64,000 nucleotides of DNA from an uncultured Armatimonadota bacterium (GTDB taxonomy: Bacteria; Armatimonadota; Fimbriimonadia; Fimbriimonadales; Fimbriimonadaceae), in assembly GCA_903833215.1 (NCBI GenBank), contig CAILEM010000080.1:26890-90889 (forward strand), read 5' to 3'. A model generated the notes under the pieces. It was given only the letters and a program-made list of their open reading frames with translations. It was not told where the DNA came from and did no database searches. Both the position numbers and the translations under genes were made by a program. Shown piece by piece: positions 9,190 through 18,303 of the stretch; the first letter of the stretch is position 1; the number at the start of each line of letters is the position of its first letter.

Positions 9190-9222
9190 CGACTTCGTTG
9201 TATTTGATTCGCCCGAGTTTGC

Positions 9223-9669
9223 TCAAGCCTCGACGTACTTGCGAATGTTCTCCAGTTCCTCATCCCAACCTTCCGTGTTGAGACCGAGCGACTTGGCACG
9301 ACGGTCTTCTGAGATGTTCTCGAAGCCGGTCTCAGTAAGGTGCAGTTCAGTTCCTTCGTCCATCTCAGTAAGTTTCATCGTAACCGTCGTGAGTTGCTCC
9401 TGCGGAAAGTCCGAGACCTTCGCATAGTCACCTGGGTGCCATTTGTAGGCAAACACTCTCGGTTCGTCGATGATGTGGAGAATGATGTCGTTGGCTTTGC
9501 CGCTGGGCCAATACAAAACGACGGTTTCCCCCGCCATCCATTTGCCTTCAACCCTTGTCAAGAACCATCCTGCGAAACCCTCAGGCGTCGCAATGGCGTC
9601 CCAGACCCTCTGTAAAGGTGCCTTGAGCACCAACGTCCGTTCAATCGTGAGTTGTTGATTTGAATCCAT
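9223..9669 (-). CDS. SRPBCC / AHSA1-like domain protein
   Basis: A 148-aa single-domain protein of the START-like (AHSA1) family: APLQRVWDAIATPEGFAGWF near the start, a central stretch of beta strands, and the C-terminal helix with the typical GWDEELENIRKYVE. Such proteins have a hydrophobic cavity; the ligand is unknown. ATG 9669, preceded by AAAGG, is a better start than the TTG at 9675. Confidence 0.85.
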   Translation of the reverse strand: MDSNQQLTIERTLVLKAPLQRVWDAIATPEGFAGWFLTRVEGKWMAGETVVLYWPSGKANDIILHIIDEPRVFAYKWHPGDYAKVSDFPQEQLTTVTMKLTEMDEGTELHLTETGFENISEDRRAKSLGLNTEGWDEELENIRKYVEA

Positions 9670-9689
9670 AAGCAACCTTTCAGTTGCTT

Positions 9690-9718
9690 ATTATAGCGGG
9701 CCACCGAACGATGTGCAA
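9690..9718 (-). promoter_or_regulatory. Promoter of the SRPBCC gene
   Basis: Minus strand TTGCAC, 17 bases, TATAAT. The leader before ATG 9669 is about 14 nt and carries the AAAGG ribosome site. Confidence 0.7.
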
Positions 9719-9769
9719 CATCATATTTGCGTGAATGGTTTGAGGCTCTGCCTTTGGCAGCACGAGCAC

Positions 9770-10417
9770 CTATGCAGCCTTGACTCGCTTGGGCCGACGG
9801 ATGGTTCTTACGACCGGGGTATTGCCTCCGCCACAGAAGAACTGGTCTCCCCCATCGGATTCGAGTCCAGAGACAAATACTCCTGAGGGCATGTCAAGTT
9901 GTTCGAAAACCTCACCTGTTTGAGGATCGATTCGTCTCAAGTTGCTCTCGTCACCCTCCCAGGTTCCGTGCCACAGATCTCCATCAACCCAGGTGACACC
10001 GGTGACAAAGCGGTTCGATTCGATCGTTCGCAAGACCGTTCCCGTCTCTGGGTCGACCTGTCGGATCTTCCGATCCTGATAGTTTCCAACCCAAAGCGAC
10101 CCTTCTGCCCAAGCGAGACCGGAGTCACCGCCTCCACCAGGTGCCGGGATCGTGGCCAGCACACTTCCAGTTTCCAGATCGATTTTCAGGATGCAATCCT
10201 TGTCGATTTGGAACAGATTCTGGCCATCAAAGGCGGTCCCAGCTGGGGCGGCGACGTCAATTGTCCGGACAGCAGTACCGCTGACGGGATCGAACGCGAC
10301 GAGTTTGTCGTCTGCGGCCATCCAGGCATTTTGACCATCGAAAGTAACTCCACCCACGCTATCGACGCCAGGGAAAGGGCCATATTCGCGGATGATTTCG
10401 GCAGTGGAAGGGTTCAT
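9770..10417 (-). CDS. Beta-propeller protein, streptogramin-lyase-like
   Basis: The track frame starts at 10777, but its first 120 residues are a shadow of the regulator gene. ATG 10417 gives a 215-aa protein, MNPSTAEIIREYG. It is made of repeats such as VDPETGTVLRTI and FDPVSGTAVRTIDV with GLAWAEGSLWVGNY, the blade pattern of YncE/Vgb-type propellers. About four to five blades fit, with no signal peptide. It sits 13 nt downstream of the regulator gene, so it is probably cotranscribed. Ligand or enzyme activity is unknown. Confidence 0.75.
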   Translation of the reverse strand: MNPSTAEIIREYGPFPGVDSVGGVTFDGQNAWMAADDKLVAFDPVSGTAVRTIDVAAPAGTAFDGQNLFQIDKDCILKIDLETGSVLATIPAPGGGGDSGLAWAEGSLWVGNYQDRKIRQVDPETGTVLRTIESNRFVTGVTWVDGDLWHGTWEGDESNLRRIDPQTGEVFEQLDMPSGVFVSGLESDGGDQFFCGGGNTPVVRTIRRPKRVKAA

Positions 10418-10430
10418 GTCGATATTGTAG

Positions 10431-11648
10431 TCACAGTGGGAGTTGAGTGGGGAGTAACAACGATGTCGTGAATCCAATGACGGGCGGTGCCAACCAACGG
10501 CGAGCCCGACCATGACCAATCCACTGCACTTTGCCTTTGGCAGCAAGCGACTCAAGACCTCTTTGAATCGTCCGTTGACTCTTACCCAATGCGAGGGCAA
10601 GGGCTGAACTGGACCAAGACTCACCATCCGCGAGAAGGGCAAGCATTGCGGCATCCTCCTCCTCGATGGGGCGTGTGAGAACCACAATCCTTTGGGCAGC
10701 GATTGGCTGAAGGGCAAAGCCGCGTTTTGTGGCTTTGATGTCGGCGAGGGATCTGAGTTCGGCTCGCAGTCGCCCAATTTCCACTCTCAAGAGGGGACGG
10801 TAGGTATCGTCTGCGAATTTCCAACCGAAGGCACACTCGACCAGGTCATCCCTTGTCACATCTTGCGGCCATGCTTCTCCGAGGGCACGGGCAAGCTCGA
10901 AGAGTATGGGGCGCTTTGCGAGTGAAATCAGCGTGCTTTCGGAACACACAAGACTTCGACAGCCATCAATCACGAGTGCCTTTCCCGCCATTAAAGTCTC
11001 AACTTCTTCGAGTGACAGCAGGCGATTTATTCCGTTTTGGATCTGACGAGCAGCAGGCTGACCTAGGATAGATTGGGCGCTGGTGACTTCCGCAATAAGA
11101 GATGATATTCCCGATTCCTGTGCGGCCTGTAGCGCCCGCTTGAGAGCACTACGCGCGACAGCCGCTTGCATACGCCGGATGGCAATGCCGGCAACTGCCA
11201 ATTCGTGAGCAGCGCGGTGGGCAGGTGGTAAAGGGGTAGGATCGAGCTCAGCCAGACTTTGGACGGCAAGTTCGATGCGGCCAACAAGCACGAGCCAGCG
11301 AACCTCGAGGTAACGGGCGTAGGCTGCATTGGTAAGGTCGCCATGCTTCTCAAGCGTGGAGCGCGCTGACTTGAGGGCCTTCTCGGACCAACCGAAGTCA
11401 CGTGAGGCAAGCGCGATTTCAGCCTGTGCGAGAGTGCATCTCGCTCGAGCGACGGTTTCCAGCGGACCGAAGGCGCGCTCCGCACTCCGTAACAAAAGCT
11501 TGGCCCGAGCGAAATCGCCCAGTTGTCCCATAGCGATCCCACGAAGGGCGAGACCAGGTGCGTCCTCGCGTAGGCCAACCCGCTTGAGAGCTCCGAGAGG
11601 ATCACCGACAGCGAGCGCACGTGCCGCCCCATCAATTATTGGATCCAT
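10431..11648 (-). CDS. TPR-containing regulator with two winged-helix parts
   Basis: ATG 11648 (MDPIIDGAARAL) is preferred over 11711, giving 405 residues. Residues ~1-200 are Ala-rich helical pairs like TPR repeats. Around 300-340, YRPLLRVEIGRLRAELRSL...KRGFAL matches the C-terminal part of an OmpR-type winged helix, and near 360-395 LALALGKSQRTIQRGLESL is a second helix-turn-helix with a wing. It is a DNA-binding regulator, possibly autoregulatory through the palindrome at 11705. Its likely targets are itself, the propeller gene and the divergent DinB gene. Confidence 0.75.
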   Translation of the reverse strand: MDPIIDGAARALAVGDPLGALKRVGLREDAPGLALRGIAMGQLGDFARAKLLLRSAERAFGPLETVARARCTLAQAEIALASRDFGWSEKALKSARSTLEKHGDLTNAAYARYLEVRWLVLVGRIELAVQSLAELDPTPLPPAHRAAHELAVAGIAIRRMQAAVARSALKRALQAAQESGISSLIAEVTSAQSILGQPAARQIQNGINRLLSLEEVETLMAGKALVIDGCRSLVCSESTLISLAKRPILFELARALGEAWPQDVTRDDLVECAFGWKFADDTYRPLLRVEIGRLRAELRSLADIKATKRGFALQPIAAQRIVVLTRPIEEEDAAMLALLADGESWSSSALALALGKSQRTIQRGLESLAAKGKVQWIGHGRARRWLAPPVIGFTTSLLLPTQLPL

Positions 11649-11704
11649 CGAAATCCCGTCACATTTGTAACTCCCACTTTTCGATTTCCGGCGCCTATAG
11701 TATC

Positions 11705-11722
11705 TCATCACTTGAGTGATGA
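11705..11722. promoter_or_regulatory. Perfect palindromic operator between divergent genes
   Basis: TCATCACT-TG-AGTGATGA is an 18-bp perfect inverted repeat. It lies 39 bases before the DinB start and 57 bases before the regulator start, just after TATAGT (11696-11701), a possible -10 of the DinB gene. It is the expected place for a dimeric repressor site. Confidence 0.65.
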
Positions 11723-11760
11723 CCGCGTCCCGGACTCACTCATTAGTAACAGGAATCAAC

Positions 11761-12261
11761 ATGCCACAAACAATCGACTCAGCATCATCATCCGTCGCGC
11801 TGGCCAAGAGCCAATTCGAGCACGTCAACCATCGCCTTCTTCACCTCCTCACGTTTGTTCCCGATGACAAACTCACTTGGACGCCCTCGGCAACTGCAAA
11901 TTCGGCTCTCCAGATCGTGGCCCACGCCGCAAAATCAAGTCGAGTTTTCGCAAAACTCATCACGGGAACGATGGACGATCCCATGCCAGCACCGCCCGAC
12001 TTCTTGGCTTCCCTGATGCCGAAAGCAGACGACTATCCGACTCGAGAAAGCGTGATCCAACTTGTCCACGAGACCGCTGACGAACTAAGGGCGGCTTACG
12101 AAACCATCAACTCAGAGAATATTGATGCTCCGGTAAACAGTCCGTTCGGACCCATTCCAACGAGATTCTGGATGGGGCTAGGTCACAACCACATGGCCGG
12201 CCATGTCGGCCAACTCGAGTACCTGCAAACCATCTGGGGCGATCGCGACAACCACATGTGA
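11761..12261 (+). CDS. DinB-family protein
   Basis: ATG 11761 (MPQTIDS) is preferred to 11716 and has AGGA upstream; the product has 166 residues. The DinB/YfiT four-helix fold is shown by NHRLLHLLTFVPDDKLTW, IVAHAAKS with the first metal His, and GHNHMAGHVGQLEYLQTIWG with the other two. Members bind a metal, and some are thiol-dependent transferases. The gene is controlled from the palindromic intergenic region shared with the regulator. Confidence 0.9.
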   Translation: MPQTIDSASSSVALAKSQFEHVNHRLLHLLTFVPDDKLTWTPSATANSALQIVAHAAKSSRVFAKLITGTMDDPMPAPPDFLASLMPKADDYPTRESVIQLVHETADELRAAYETINSENIDAPVNSPFGPIPTRFWMGLGHNHMAGHVGQLEYLQTIWGDRDNHM

Positions 12262-12399
12262 TTTGTCCAATCCGTCAGAACAACCGTCAAGTCGCCGCTG
12301 GAAGCACCTCGCCCCCAGCGGTGGCCTGTGACCTTAATCGAGTGATCCGCAAGGCATTCCTAACATGCAATCGCCGACGAAATACGCTAGATTGAGGTC

Positions 12400-13284
12400 A
12401 TGGATTGGATCGTTCCGTTTGGCTCGACTGGACTCGAAGTTTCTCGCATTGGGCTCGGGGCTGGGCAGGTTGGGTCCAGCTCACTCGATGATGCGGAAGC
12501 TGGGAAGCTACTCAATGCGGTTATTGACTCAGGCGTAACGCTGATCGACACCGCTCGTGGATACGGTCTCTCGGAAGAGCGCATCGGGACTTATATCTCT
12601 CACCAGCGCTCCGAGTTTGTCCTTTCTACCAAGATTGGTTACGGCGTTGATGGATTTGAGAATTGGACACCCGAGATCATTGAAGCTGGAATTGACCGAG
12701 CGCTCAAGCTGATGAATACTGACGTCCTCGACATCGTCCACCTTCACTCCTGCCCATTGGACACCCTGAGAAATAGCGGTGTCGCTGAGGCTCTCGTGAA
12801 AGCGAAAGAGAACGGAAAGATCCAAGTTGCCGCCTATTCAGGTGAGAACGATGAACTTGAGTGGGCAGTGGAAAGTACTCTTTTCGGTAGCGTTGAGACA
12901 TCGGTGAGCATCTGTGACCAGCTTTCCCTCCGGCAGTATTTGCCGACCGCGAGCGAGAAAGGTCTTGGGGTGATTGCCAAGCGACCCATCGCCAATGCGC
13001 CATGGCGGTTCGCCGAACGACCGGTTGGTGATTACGCCGAGGAGTATTGGGTCCGACTTCAAGCGATGGATATCGATCCCGGCGACCTCCCATGGCAAGA
13101 ACTCGCCGTTCGGTTTTCAGCCTATGCCCCCGGCGTTTGCAGCGCCATCGTGGGGACGGGAAATCTCAATCACTTCCTGTCAAACGTAGAACTTGCCCGA
13201 AAAGGGCCATTGCCGGCCGAACTGATAGAACGCATTCTTCAGGCATACGATCGAGAAAACCAAGGCTGGACTGGCCAGATCTAG
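12400..13284 (+). CDS. Aldo/keto reductase
   Basis: The 294-aa protein begins with GSTGLEVSRIGLGAGQVG and carries the catalytic tetrad: Asp in LIDTARGYG, Tyr in the same motif, Lys in LSTKIGYG and His in DIVHLHSC. The fold is a TIM barrel that uses NADPH to reduce carbonyls. ATG 12400 lies 6 nt after TAGATT, and GAGG is too close to serve as a normal ribosome site, so a leaderless start is possible. Confidence 0.9.
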   Translation: MDWIVPFGSTGLEVSRIGLGAGQVGSSSLDDAEAGKLLNAVIDSGVTLIDTARGYGLSEERIGTYISHQRSEFVLSTKIGYGVDGFENWTPEIIEAGIDRALKLMNTDVLDIVHLHSCPLDTLRNSGVAEALVKAKENGKIQVAAYSGENDELEWAVESTLFGSVETSVSICDQLSLRQYLPTASEKGLGVIAKRPIANAPWRFAERPVGDYAEEYWVRLQAMDIDPGDLPWQELAVRFSAYAPGVCSAIVGTGNLNHFLSNVELARKGPLPAELIERILQAYDRENQGWTGQI

Positions 13285-13332
13285 GCTACCAGTGGCTCAT
13301 GATCCATTCGAAATAACCGGAAACGAAGCCAC

Positions 13333-14067
13333 GTGAGGGCAATCATAGACTGGAATGAAGCTCTGAGATCCGGCTTACTGGGGATGGCAGTTGTAGCCGT
13401 AGAGTTAGTGGGCCTCTATTTAGAGCAACCTCAACGAGTCGATTTCTGTCCCAAGCCCGCGCCTGATCCGAATCCACCCATTGATCTCGAGTCGCAGCAT
13501 CCGTTTTCAGGCGGTCCTCAAGTAGCAGTCTTCGGATTCCGCCCTGACGATCCCGAGTCCAATATCGGAGGGCTGCTGACCGAACTGAGTCGGTCTCGTG
13601 CCAAGGTCGCAATCACCATGTGTACCAACGGAGATAAAGGCTTCTACCCAAGCTTCTTGGCTGATGCTGCAGAAAATCGGCAAGTTCGGTAACTGGAACA
13701 GATCGAAGCCGCCGCCCAGTATGATGCCGAGGTCGTCTTCCTACACGAGCCCGACGGTCAATTTAGGGTCAACAAAAGAGTCATCGAAGCGATTCGGAAT
13801 GAGCTCAATTCCTTTCAACCCAAATATATTCTGTTCTTCGACCCGCTCTATCGCCCACGCCTCCAGCACAACGACCACTTCCGAACCGTAGCAGCGCGCT
13901 GCGGGCTTAGTCGAGGATCTAACACAGTTTTTTGAGGTACGTGGCGCTGGAGCATTTCGCTCAATGCCCTCGACTTGCAGGCGCTGGCTTAAGGTTTCTA
14001 TGATGAATTGCCTGTTGAGTTGGAGAGTAGGTTAGTAATGCTGGATAATCTGATTCTAGTTTTCAGA
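13333..14067 (+). pseudogene. PIG-L (LmbE) deacetylase, broken
   Basis: The first frame (13333-13692) has an N-terminal hydrophobic helix and then FGFRPDDPESNIGG and TMCTNGDKG, the LmbE/PIG-L pattern. After TAA at 13690 the same frame continues with EPDGQFRVNKRVIEAIRNEL and QHNDHFRTV, the family's HxDH metal site, before TGA at 13933. A further remnant (ALDLQALA-stop-GFYDELPVELESR) reaches about 14067. The first zinc ligand is Arg instead of His (usual HPDD), so even a repaired enzyme would probably be inactive. The N-acetyl-sugar deacetylase role is therefore lost. Confidence 0.8.
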
Positions 14068-15534
14068 TAGCGAGTTCCATAGAAAATAGATTCGATCTCG
14101 GAAGTGTTCAACGTCTACGAGACTGACGAGCCCCTGAACTCTTCGTGCTTCACTTAAATTCGCATAAAGAGTCGTGTCGTGGAGTAGCTTGCGGAAAATC
14201 GACCAGGTACTCAGCCGAGCGATAAATCGGCCAGCTCGAATATCTCCATTATAGCAATTCGCTATTACCGCATTGGCATAGGCCATCGCAGACACGTCGT
14301 CACCGAGCCTGGCTGCGATCCAGCAGAGATGAAAGTTGTTCCAAGGAGTAATCATCGCGCCGTAGTTATAAGAGCTTTCTACACTAGCAAAACTTTGACT
14401 GGGATCATCGACGAGCTTCGCAATGGACTGAAGGTGAAATCGAGTCATCTTATCGTGGACTCGCGCCGCTGCCGCTTTAAGTAGCCGCCATTCCTTCGCG
14501 CAAACTGCCCACGAGAACCAGATTTCAGAATTAAGATCCTGATCAAGCAGATCGGACCCTAGCAAAAACCTTGAGGCAAGTTCTATGCAGCCCAGGTCCA
14601 TTAGTGACCAAGATGTGTATCGTTGCAGATGATTTGGGTATCCGGCGATCGAGAGCACGGCCGTTACCTCTGGTTTCCCAATAGCCCAGGCAGCGTTGGA
14701 TTCGTCTCTTGCCGCAGATTCCGTGGCACTGATAGCAATAAATGATCGCAACTCCGAGAAAATCCCTAAGGCTTCAGAATTAGGAGCATGCAATGCGCGG
14801 TAGGCATATGAGATAAGTTTCTCATTAGCGCTAAGCCCCTGAGAAGCGATCGATTTTGTGCTACGCGTGTTATGTGCTAGCCCTTCAAAACTTGCTCGCA
14901 TGCCATTTGCTTGACCCGCAGTTGGCGCAATTGAGCCGCTTGGATTGGAAGGAGTGGTAATTTCCATCTGGAATTTCTCCTTGGATCCGTCGCCAAGCAA
15001 AGACAGTCCGTTCTCCTTCCATTTTTCGCGTACACCTGGCCTCAGTTGCCGAATTCCGCAATTGACGAACCACAGGGCATCTGGGTCCAACGTTTTGCCG
15101 TGCCACTTAATTCGCTGGTGAACCTGGAACACTTGATCAAGTTTTTCCAGCTCGATTGAATCAATCTCAATTGAATCAATAACGACCCCAAGGATCACTC
15201 TAGCGCTACGGTCTGCTGTGAGGTCGAACAAATCGATCTCTCTTTGGGTCCATGAGCGTGAAATATAGGCGGGAGTTAGAATTGCTAGCAGATGTTTGCT
15301 TTCTCTCAGGCCCTGTTCAAGGCCCGCTCGAAATCGGGAGCCGGGAACAAGTTGCTCTTCATCAATCCATACTTTGAATCCACAGGATCGAAGCCAAGCC
15401 ACCATCTTGCGTGCGAAGTCCGCGTCGGAGTTTGCGTAGCTAAGAAAGACGTCAAACGAAAAGTTCTGGTCTAAGGCTGCCTGTTCTATTTCTTGCTCTC
15501 CACATTCGAACCAACTTTGATCTACTCGAACCAT
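14056..15534 (-). CDS. TIR-domain protein
   Basis: The 492-aa protein has an N-terminal TIR domain (residues ~25-160): FDVFLSYANSDADFARKMVAWL, GFKVWIDEEQLVPGSRF and SWTQREIDLF, in which Glu99 sits where NADase TIR domains have their catalytic Glu. A low-complexity linker (~200-250) leads to a C-terminal alpha-helical region of about 240 residues, with Trp-rich pairs that could be helical repeats. No membrane segment. It could be an NAD-consuming defence effector or a signalling adaptor. It is a single gene with no recognised partner. Confidence 0.85.
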   Translation of the reverse strand: MVRVDQSWFECGEQEIEQAALDQNFSFDVFLSYANSDADFARKMVAWLRSCGFKVWIDEEQLVPGSRFRAGLEQGLRESKHLLAILTPAYISRSWTQREIDLFDLTADRSARVILGVVIDSIEIDSIELEKLDQVFQVHQRIKWHGKTLDPDALWFVNCGIRQLRPGVREKWKENGLSLLGDGSKEKFQMEITTPSNPSGSIAPTAGQANGMRASFEGLAHNTRSTKSIASQGLSANEKLISYAYRALHAPNSEALGIFSELRSFIAISATESAARDESNAAWAIGKPEVTAVLSIAGYPNHLQRYTSWSLMDLGCIELASRFLLGSDLLDQDLNSEIWFSWAVCAKEWRLLKAAAARVHDKMTRFHLQSIAKLVDDPSQSFASVESSYNYGAMITPWNNFHLCWIAARLGDDVSAMAYANAVIANCYNGDIRAGRFIARLSTWSIFRKLLHDTTLYANLSEARRVQGLVSLVDVEHFRDRIYFLWNSLSEN

Positions 15535-15948
15535 AATATTGGCATATCAGTCTAGTATCTCGATTTGGAAATCCGCCCGTTCAATTATTATCCAGTTGGT
15601 AGGACGGCAATTGCCGATGAAAATAGCGTTGTGTTTCCAGCAGACTTCCGTTCCGCCATCAAACAATCAGCTGTTCGACTGTGCATCCAAATCTCAACCT
15701 CAATGCTGGAATTGAACGGACTCGGAAACAGAGAAAGCCGTTACGGAACGGTACGGTGGGCCAATCCGATCACTTCATTCAACTACCATGTAAATATGCA
15801 CCTTTGGCTAATTCGAATGTAGGTGAGGAACTGCCTTGCTGGTCGATCTAGGCGAATTCAGTGACGGTTGACTCAACAGGAAGAGCCGCCAAGCCCAAGA
15901 GGGTATCTGGATCGTCCCTCCGAATCGGGTTCTGAGCGCTTTGCTGAT
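15535..15948. other. Intergenic stretch, nothing recognised
   Basis: About 410 bases between two minus-strand genes. The track ORF 15565..15822 (85 aa) has no clear ribosome site or family and runs against its neighbours; I do not call it. No strong terminator hairpin was seen. Confidence 0.4.
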
Positions 15949-18165
15949 CTAGAGCTTCAACGTCAACTCGGCAGGCTTACTTCGTGAGATCGTGACCATT
16001 TTCGATACCGTCTTGCCGTGAAGCGTAACCGAAACGCGCACCGTGCCGCAGAAGGCTCGTGCTTTGGCGGTTCCCGTTGTGGAGGTAGTCGCTGCCAGTT
16101 TGGTCCACCACTGTCGTCGGACCAAGTTTTCCCACATCAGTGCTGCTGGACGCATCGTCCAGTCTTTCCGAACCATCGCGCCACCCTCGGAGGCGCGCCA
16201 GTGGGCGCCTTCCCAGAATCCCCACATAATGAACGCCTGAACCTCGGGGACGCTGTACATCGCGGTGAGGAAATCGCGCATATAGTCGGCGTTGAACTTG
16301 TCATCCCACACTCCCAAGTCGTATTCGGTGACCTCCAGCGGCTTACCGAACTTGGCGATTTCGTTGGTGATTTCGATCACGCGGGACATCGGCGTAAGCG
16401 GCACTCCGTCGTGTGACTGCAGACCGATAGCCTCGATGGGAACGCCTTGCGAGAGCATCGTCTTAACCAGCTTGAGCGCGGCATTTCGGTGCTTCGTGCC
16501 CGTCGCCTCTTCTTCGGTCCAGTCAAAGTCGTTATAGCAGAGCGTCACATTCGGGTCAGCTTCTTTCGCCCACTGAAACACCTGCTTGAATTTGTCCATC
16601 CCGAGACGGTCCCATAGGTCGTGCTCGGTGATAGCTTCATTCACGACGTCCCATAGATAGAGGCGGCCTTTGAACCGCGTTACCATCTCTGTAATTCGAC
16701 GGTGCAAGGTTTCGAGGGCCTCTTGGTCTGACATCTCCTTGATGCCTTTGGGAAGGAAATTGTAGGAGCCCCAAACGAGGTTGTGCCCGCGCACACTGAA
16801 TTTGCGAGCCTCAAGCCACTTGATCGCGGTATCGACATCGCCGTAATTCTCTGGGGCGATTTGGTGCCACTTCAGGTCGTTCTCGAAGGTGACGGTGTTG
16901 AAAAACCTCTCAAGGTTGGCTCTGAAATGATCGCCCGTCGGGCTTTTGTCGACGATGAGCTGAGCCGGAGCCGCAGTTCCAAACTGAAACTCCTGCTGGA
17001 CCTGCTCAATCTTCACCGTCGCGCCTTTTACAGCCTTTCCGTTGGAATCCTTGACGTGAACGGTCAGGTCACCCTTTCGAAACTTTTCGATGCGAGCGAG
17101 AGCAGGTGCCCGCCACGCCTCCGTGTTCGGTCGGCCATAGTAAACGATCGTGACGGGTAACGAACTGATTGGCTTAATTCCGAGATCTTCGGCGCGAAGA
17201 TCACCGATTTCAACAGTTCCTGCTCCGTAACCCAGGAAAACAGTGACAGTGGCTTCTCCCGCCCCGTAGCTCGCATCGCAGATCCCCGCAGTTCGATACT
17301 CTTTCCATTCAGGAGTTAGGTTGAAAACGGTATTGATGCACTTATTATTGGGTGCCGCCGCTCGTTCGAAAATCAAACTCACCTTCGACGATTTCGGGCT
17401 TCTCATCCAAGCGCGAAGATATACGGTTCGGCCTTGACGAACAGGTGCTACGGTCGGGATATGAATAGACACATCCCACGGATTGCCATTCGGAACATCG
17501 CGATAGGTCGCTTGAGTTGCCGTATCGAAACTCAGCTGTTTTGCATTGACAGCCGTAAAGCCGCTGAATCCGGTCGGTGCCCATTTTGGGACTTCGTTCG
17601 TGCCGAGCCGGTGGGAGCCGATGAGATCAACAGGCGTTTTGGGCTCGGGAGTGCCTAATGTTTCGACACGCACGTTGGCAACATCGACCGAACCGGAGTT
17701 GTATCCGAGATAGATCGTGAGTTGTGCTTCACCAGAAGCGTAATTCTGAGTAGCAGTCCCGTCAGCTTCGTACTCTTTCCAGGCAGGAGTGAGCGTTAGC
17801 TCCTTCATGACGACCTTCGTGTAAGGCTCCTTGTTCTGCTCGAAAACGAGAGCGACTTTACTCGAGGTCCGGCTCTTCAACCACGCATGGATTTTGACGG
17901 GCCGACCCTTGAGAACTTCCGCTGTTGATGGCGAACTGAGAACCGTATCCCAGGGATTCCCGCCCGGCTTTGCGTCCGAAGTTGCCCGGAGTTCGTGCTT
18001 AAACGATGGCTCGGCGGCTGCAAATACCTCAAGGGGTTTTGCGTTGGAGAACCACCCCGCCGAAGACCCGTCTTCAAACCGTCCGTTTTGGATCAGGCTC
18101 ACGGGAACCAAGTTGTTTTGTCCGATTCCGGAAAGAGTAAGAAGCGCGATAAGGGGAAGAATCAT
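15949..18165 (-). CDS. Secreted GH10 endo-xylanase with two N-terminal carbohydrate-binding-like modules
   Basis: The 738-aa protein has a signal peptide (MILPLIALLTLSGIGQ) and two similar beta-sandwich modules (~20-165 and ~180-330), both with NPWD and a late LTPEWKEY-type stretch like CBM4/9-class modules. A GH10 catalytic domain follows: FNTVTFENDLKWHQIAPE, GHNLVWG, the acid/base Glu in WDVVNEAI and the nucleophile Glu in LEVTEYDLG. It cleaves beta-1,4-xylan outside the cytoplasm. AGGAC lies 8-12 nt before ATG 18165. Confidence 0.93.
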   Translation of the reverse strand: MILPLIALLTLSGIGQNNLVPVSLIQNGRFEDGSSAGWFSNAKPLEVFAAAEPSFKHELRATSDAKPGGNPWDTVLSSPSTAEVLKGRPVKIHAWLKSRTSSKVALVFEQNKEPYTKVVMKELTLTPAWKEYEADGTATQNYASGEAQLTIYLGYNSGSVDVANVRVETLGTPEPKTPVDLIGSHRLGTNEVPKWAPTGFSGFTAVNAKQLSFDTATQATYRDVPNGNPWDVSIHIPTVAPVRQGRTVYLRAWMRSPKSSKVSLIFERAAAPNNKCINTVFNLTPEWKEYRTAGICDASYGAGEATVTVFLGYGAGTVEIGDLRAEDLGIKPISSLPVTIVYYGRPNTEAWRAPALARIEKFRKGDLTVHVKDSNGKAVKGATVKIEQVQQEFQFGTAAPAQLIVDKSPTGDHFRANLERFFNTVTFENDLKWHQIAPENYGDVDTAIKWLEARKFSVRGHNLVWGSYNFLPKGIKEMSDQEALETLHRRITEMVTRFKGRLYLWDVVNEAITEHDLWDRLGMDKFKQVFQWAKEADPNVTLCYNDFDWTEEEATGTKHRNAALKLVKTMLSQGVPIEAIGLQSHDGVPLTPMSRVIEITNEIAKFGKPLEVTEYDLGVWDDKFNADYMRDFLTAMYSVPEVQAFIMWGFWEGAHWRASEGGAMVRKDWTMRPAALMWENLVRRQWWTKLAATTSTTGTAKARAFCGTVRVSVTLHGKTVSKMVTISRSKPAELTLKL

Positions 18166-18303
18166 GTGTTGGCAGTCCTAAACAAAGTTAGACGAGGAGA
18201 TTGTGGCGGAGTTTGCCTCTGCTGCAAGGCAAGTTGCAACTCGGTCAATCAATGCCGCATTGTAGCGTAGCGCCCAACCTACCACTTCGACTATCCTCTT
18301 GCA

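Noticed and set aside
10418-10777. N-terminal 120 residues of the track ORF for the propeller
   Set aside because: Shadow of the regulator gene; ATG 10417 starts where the propeller pattern begins.
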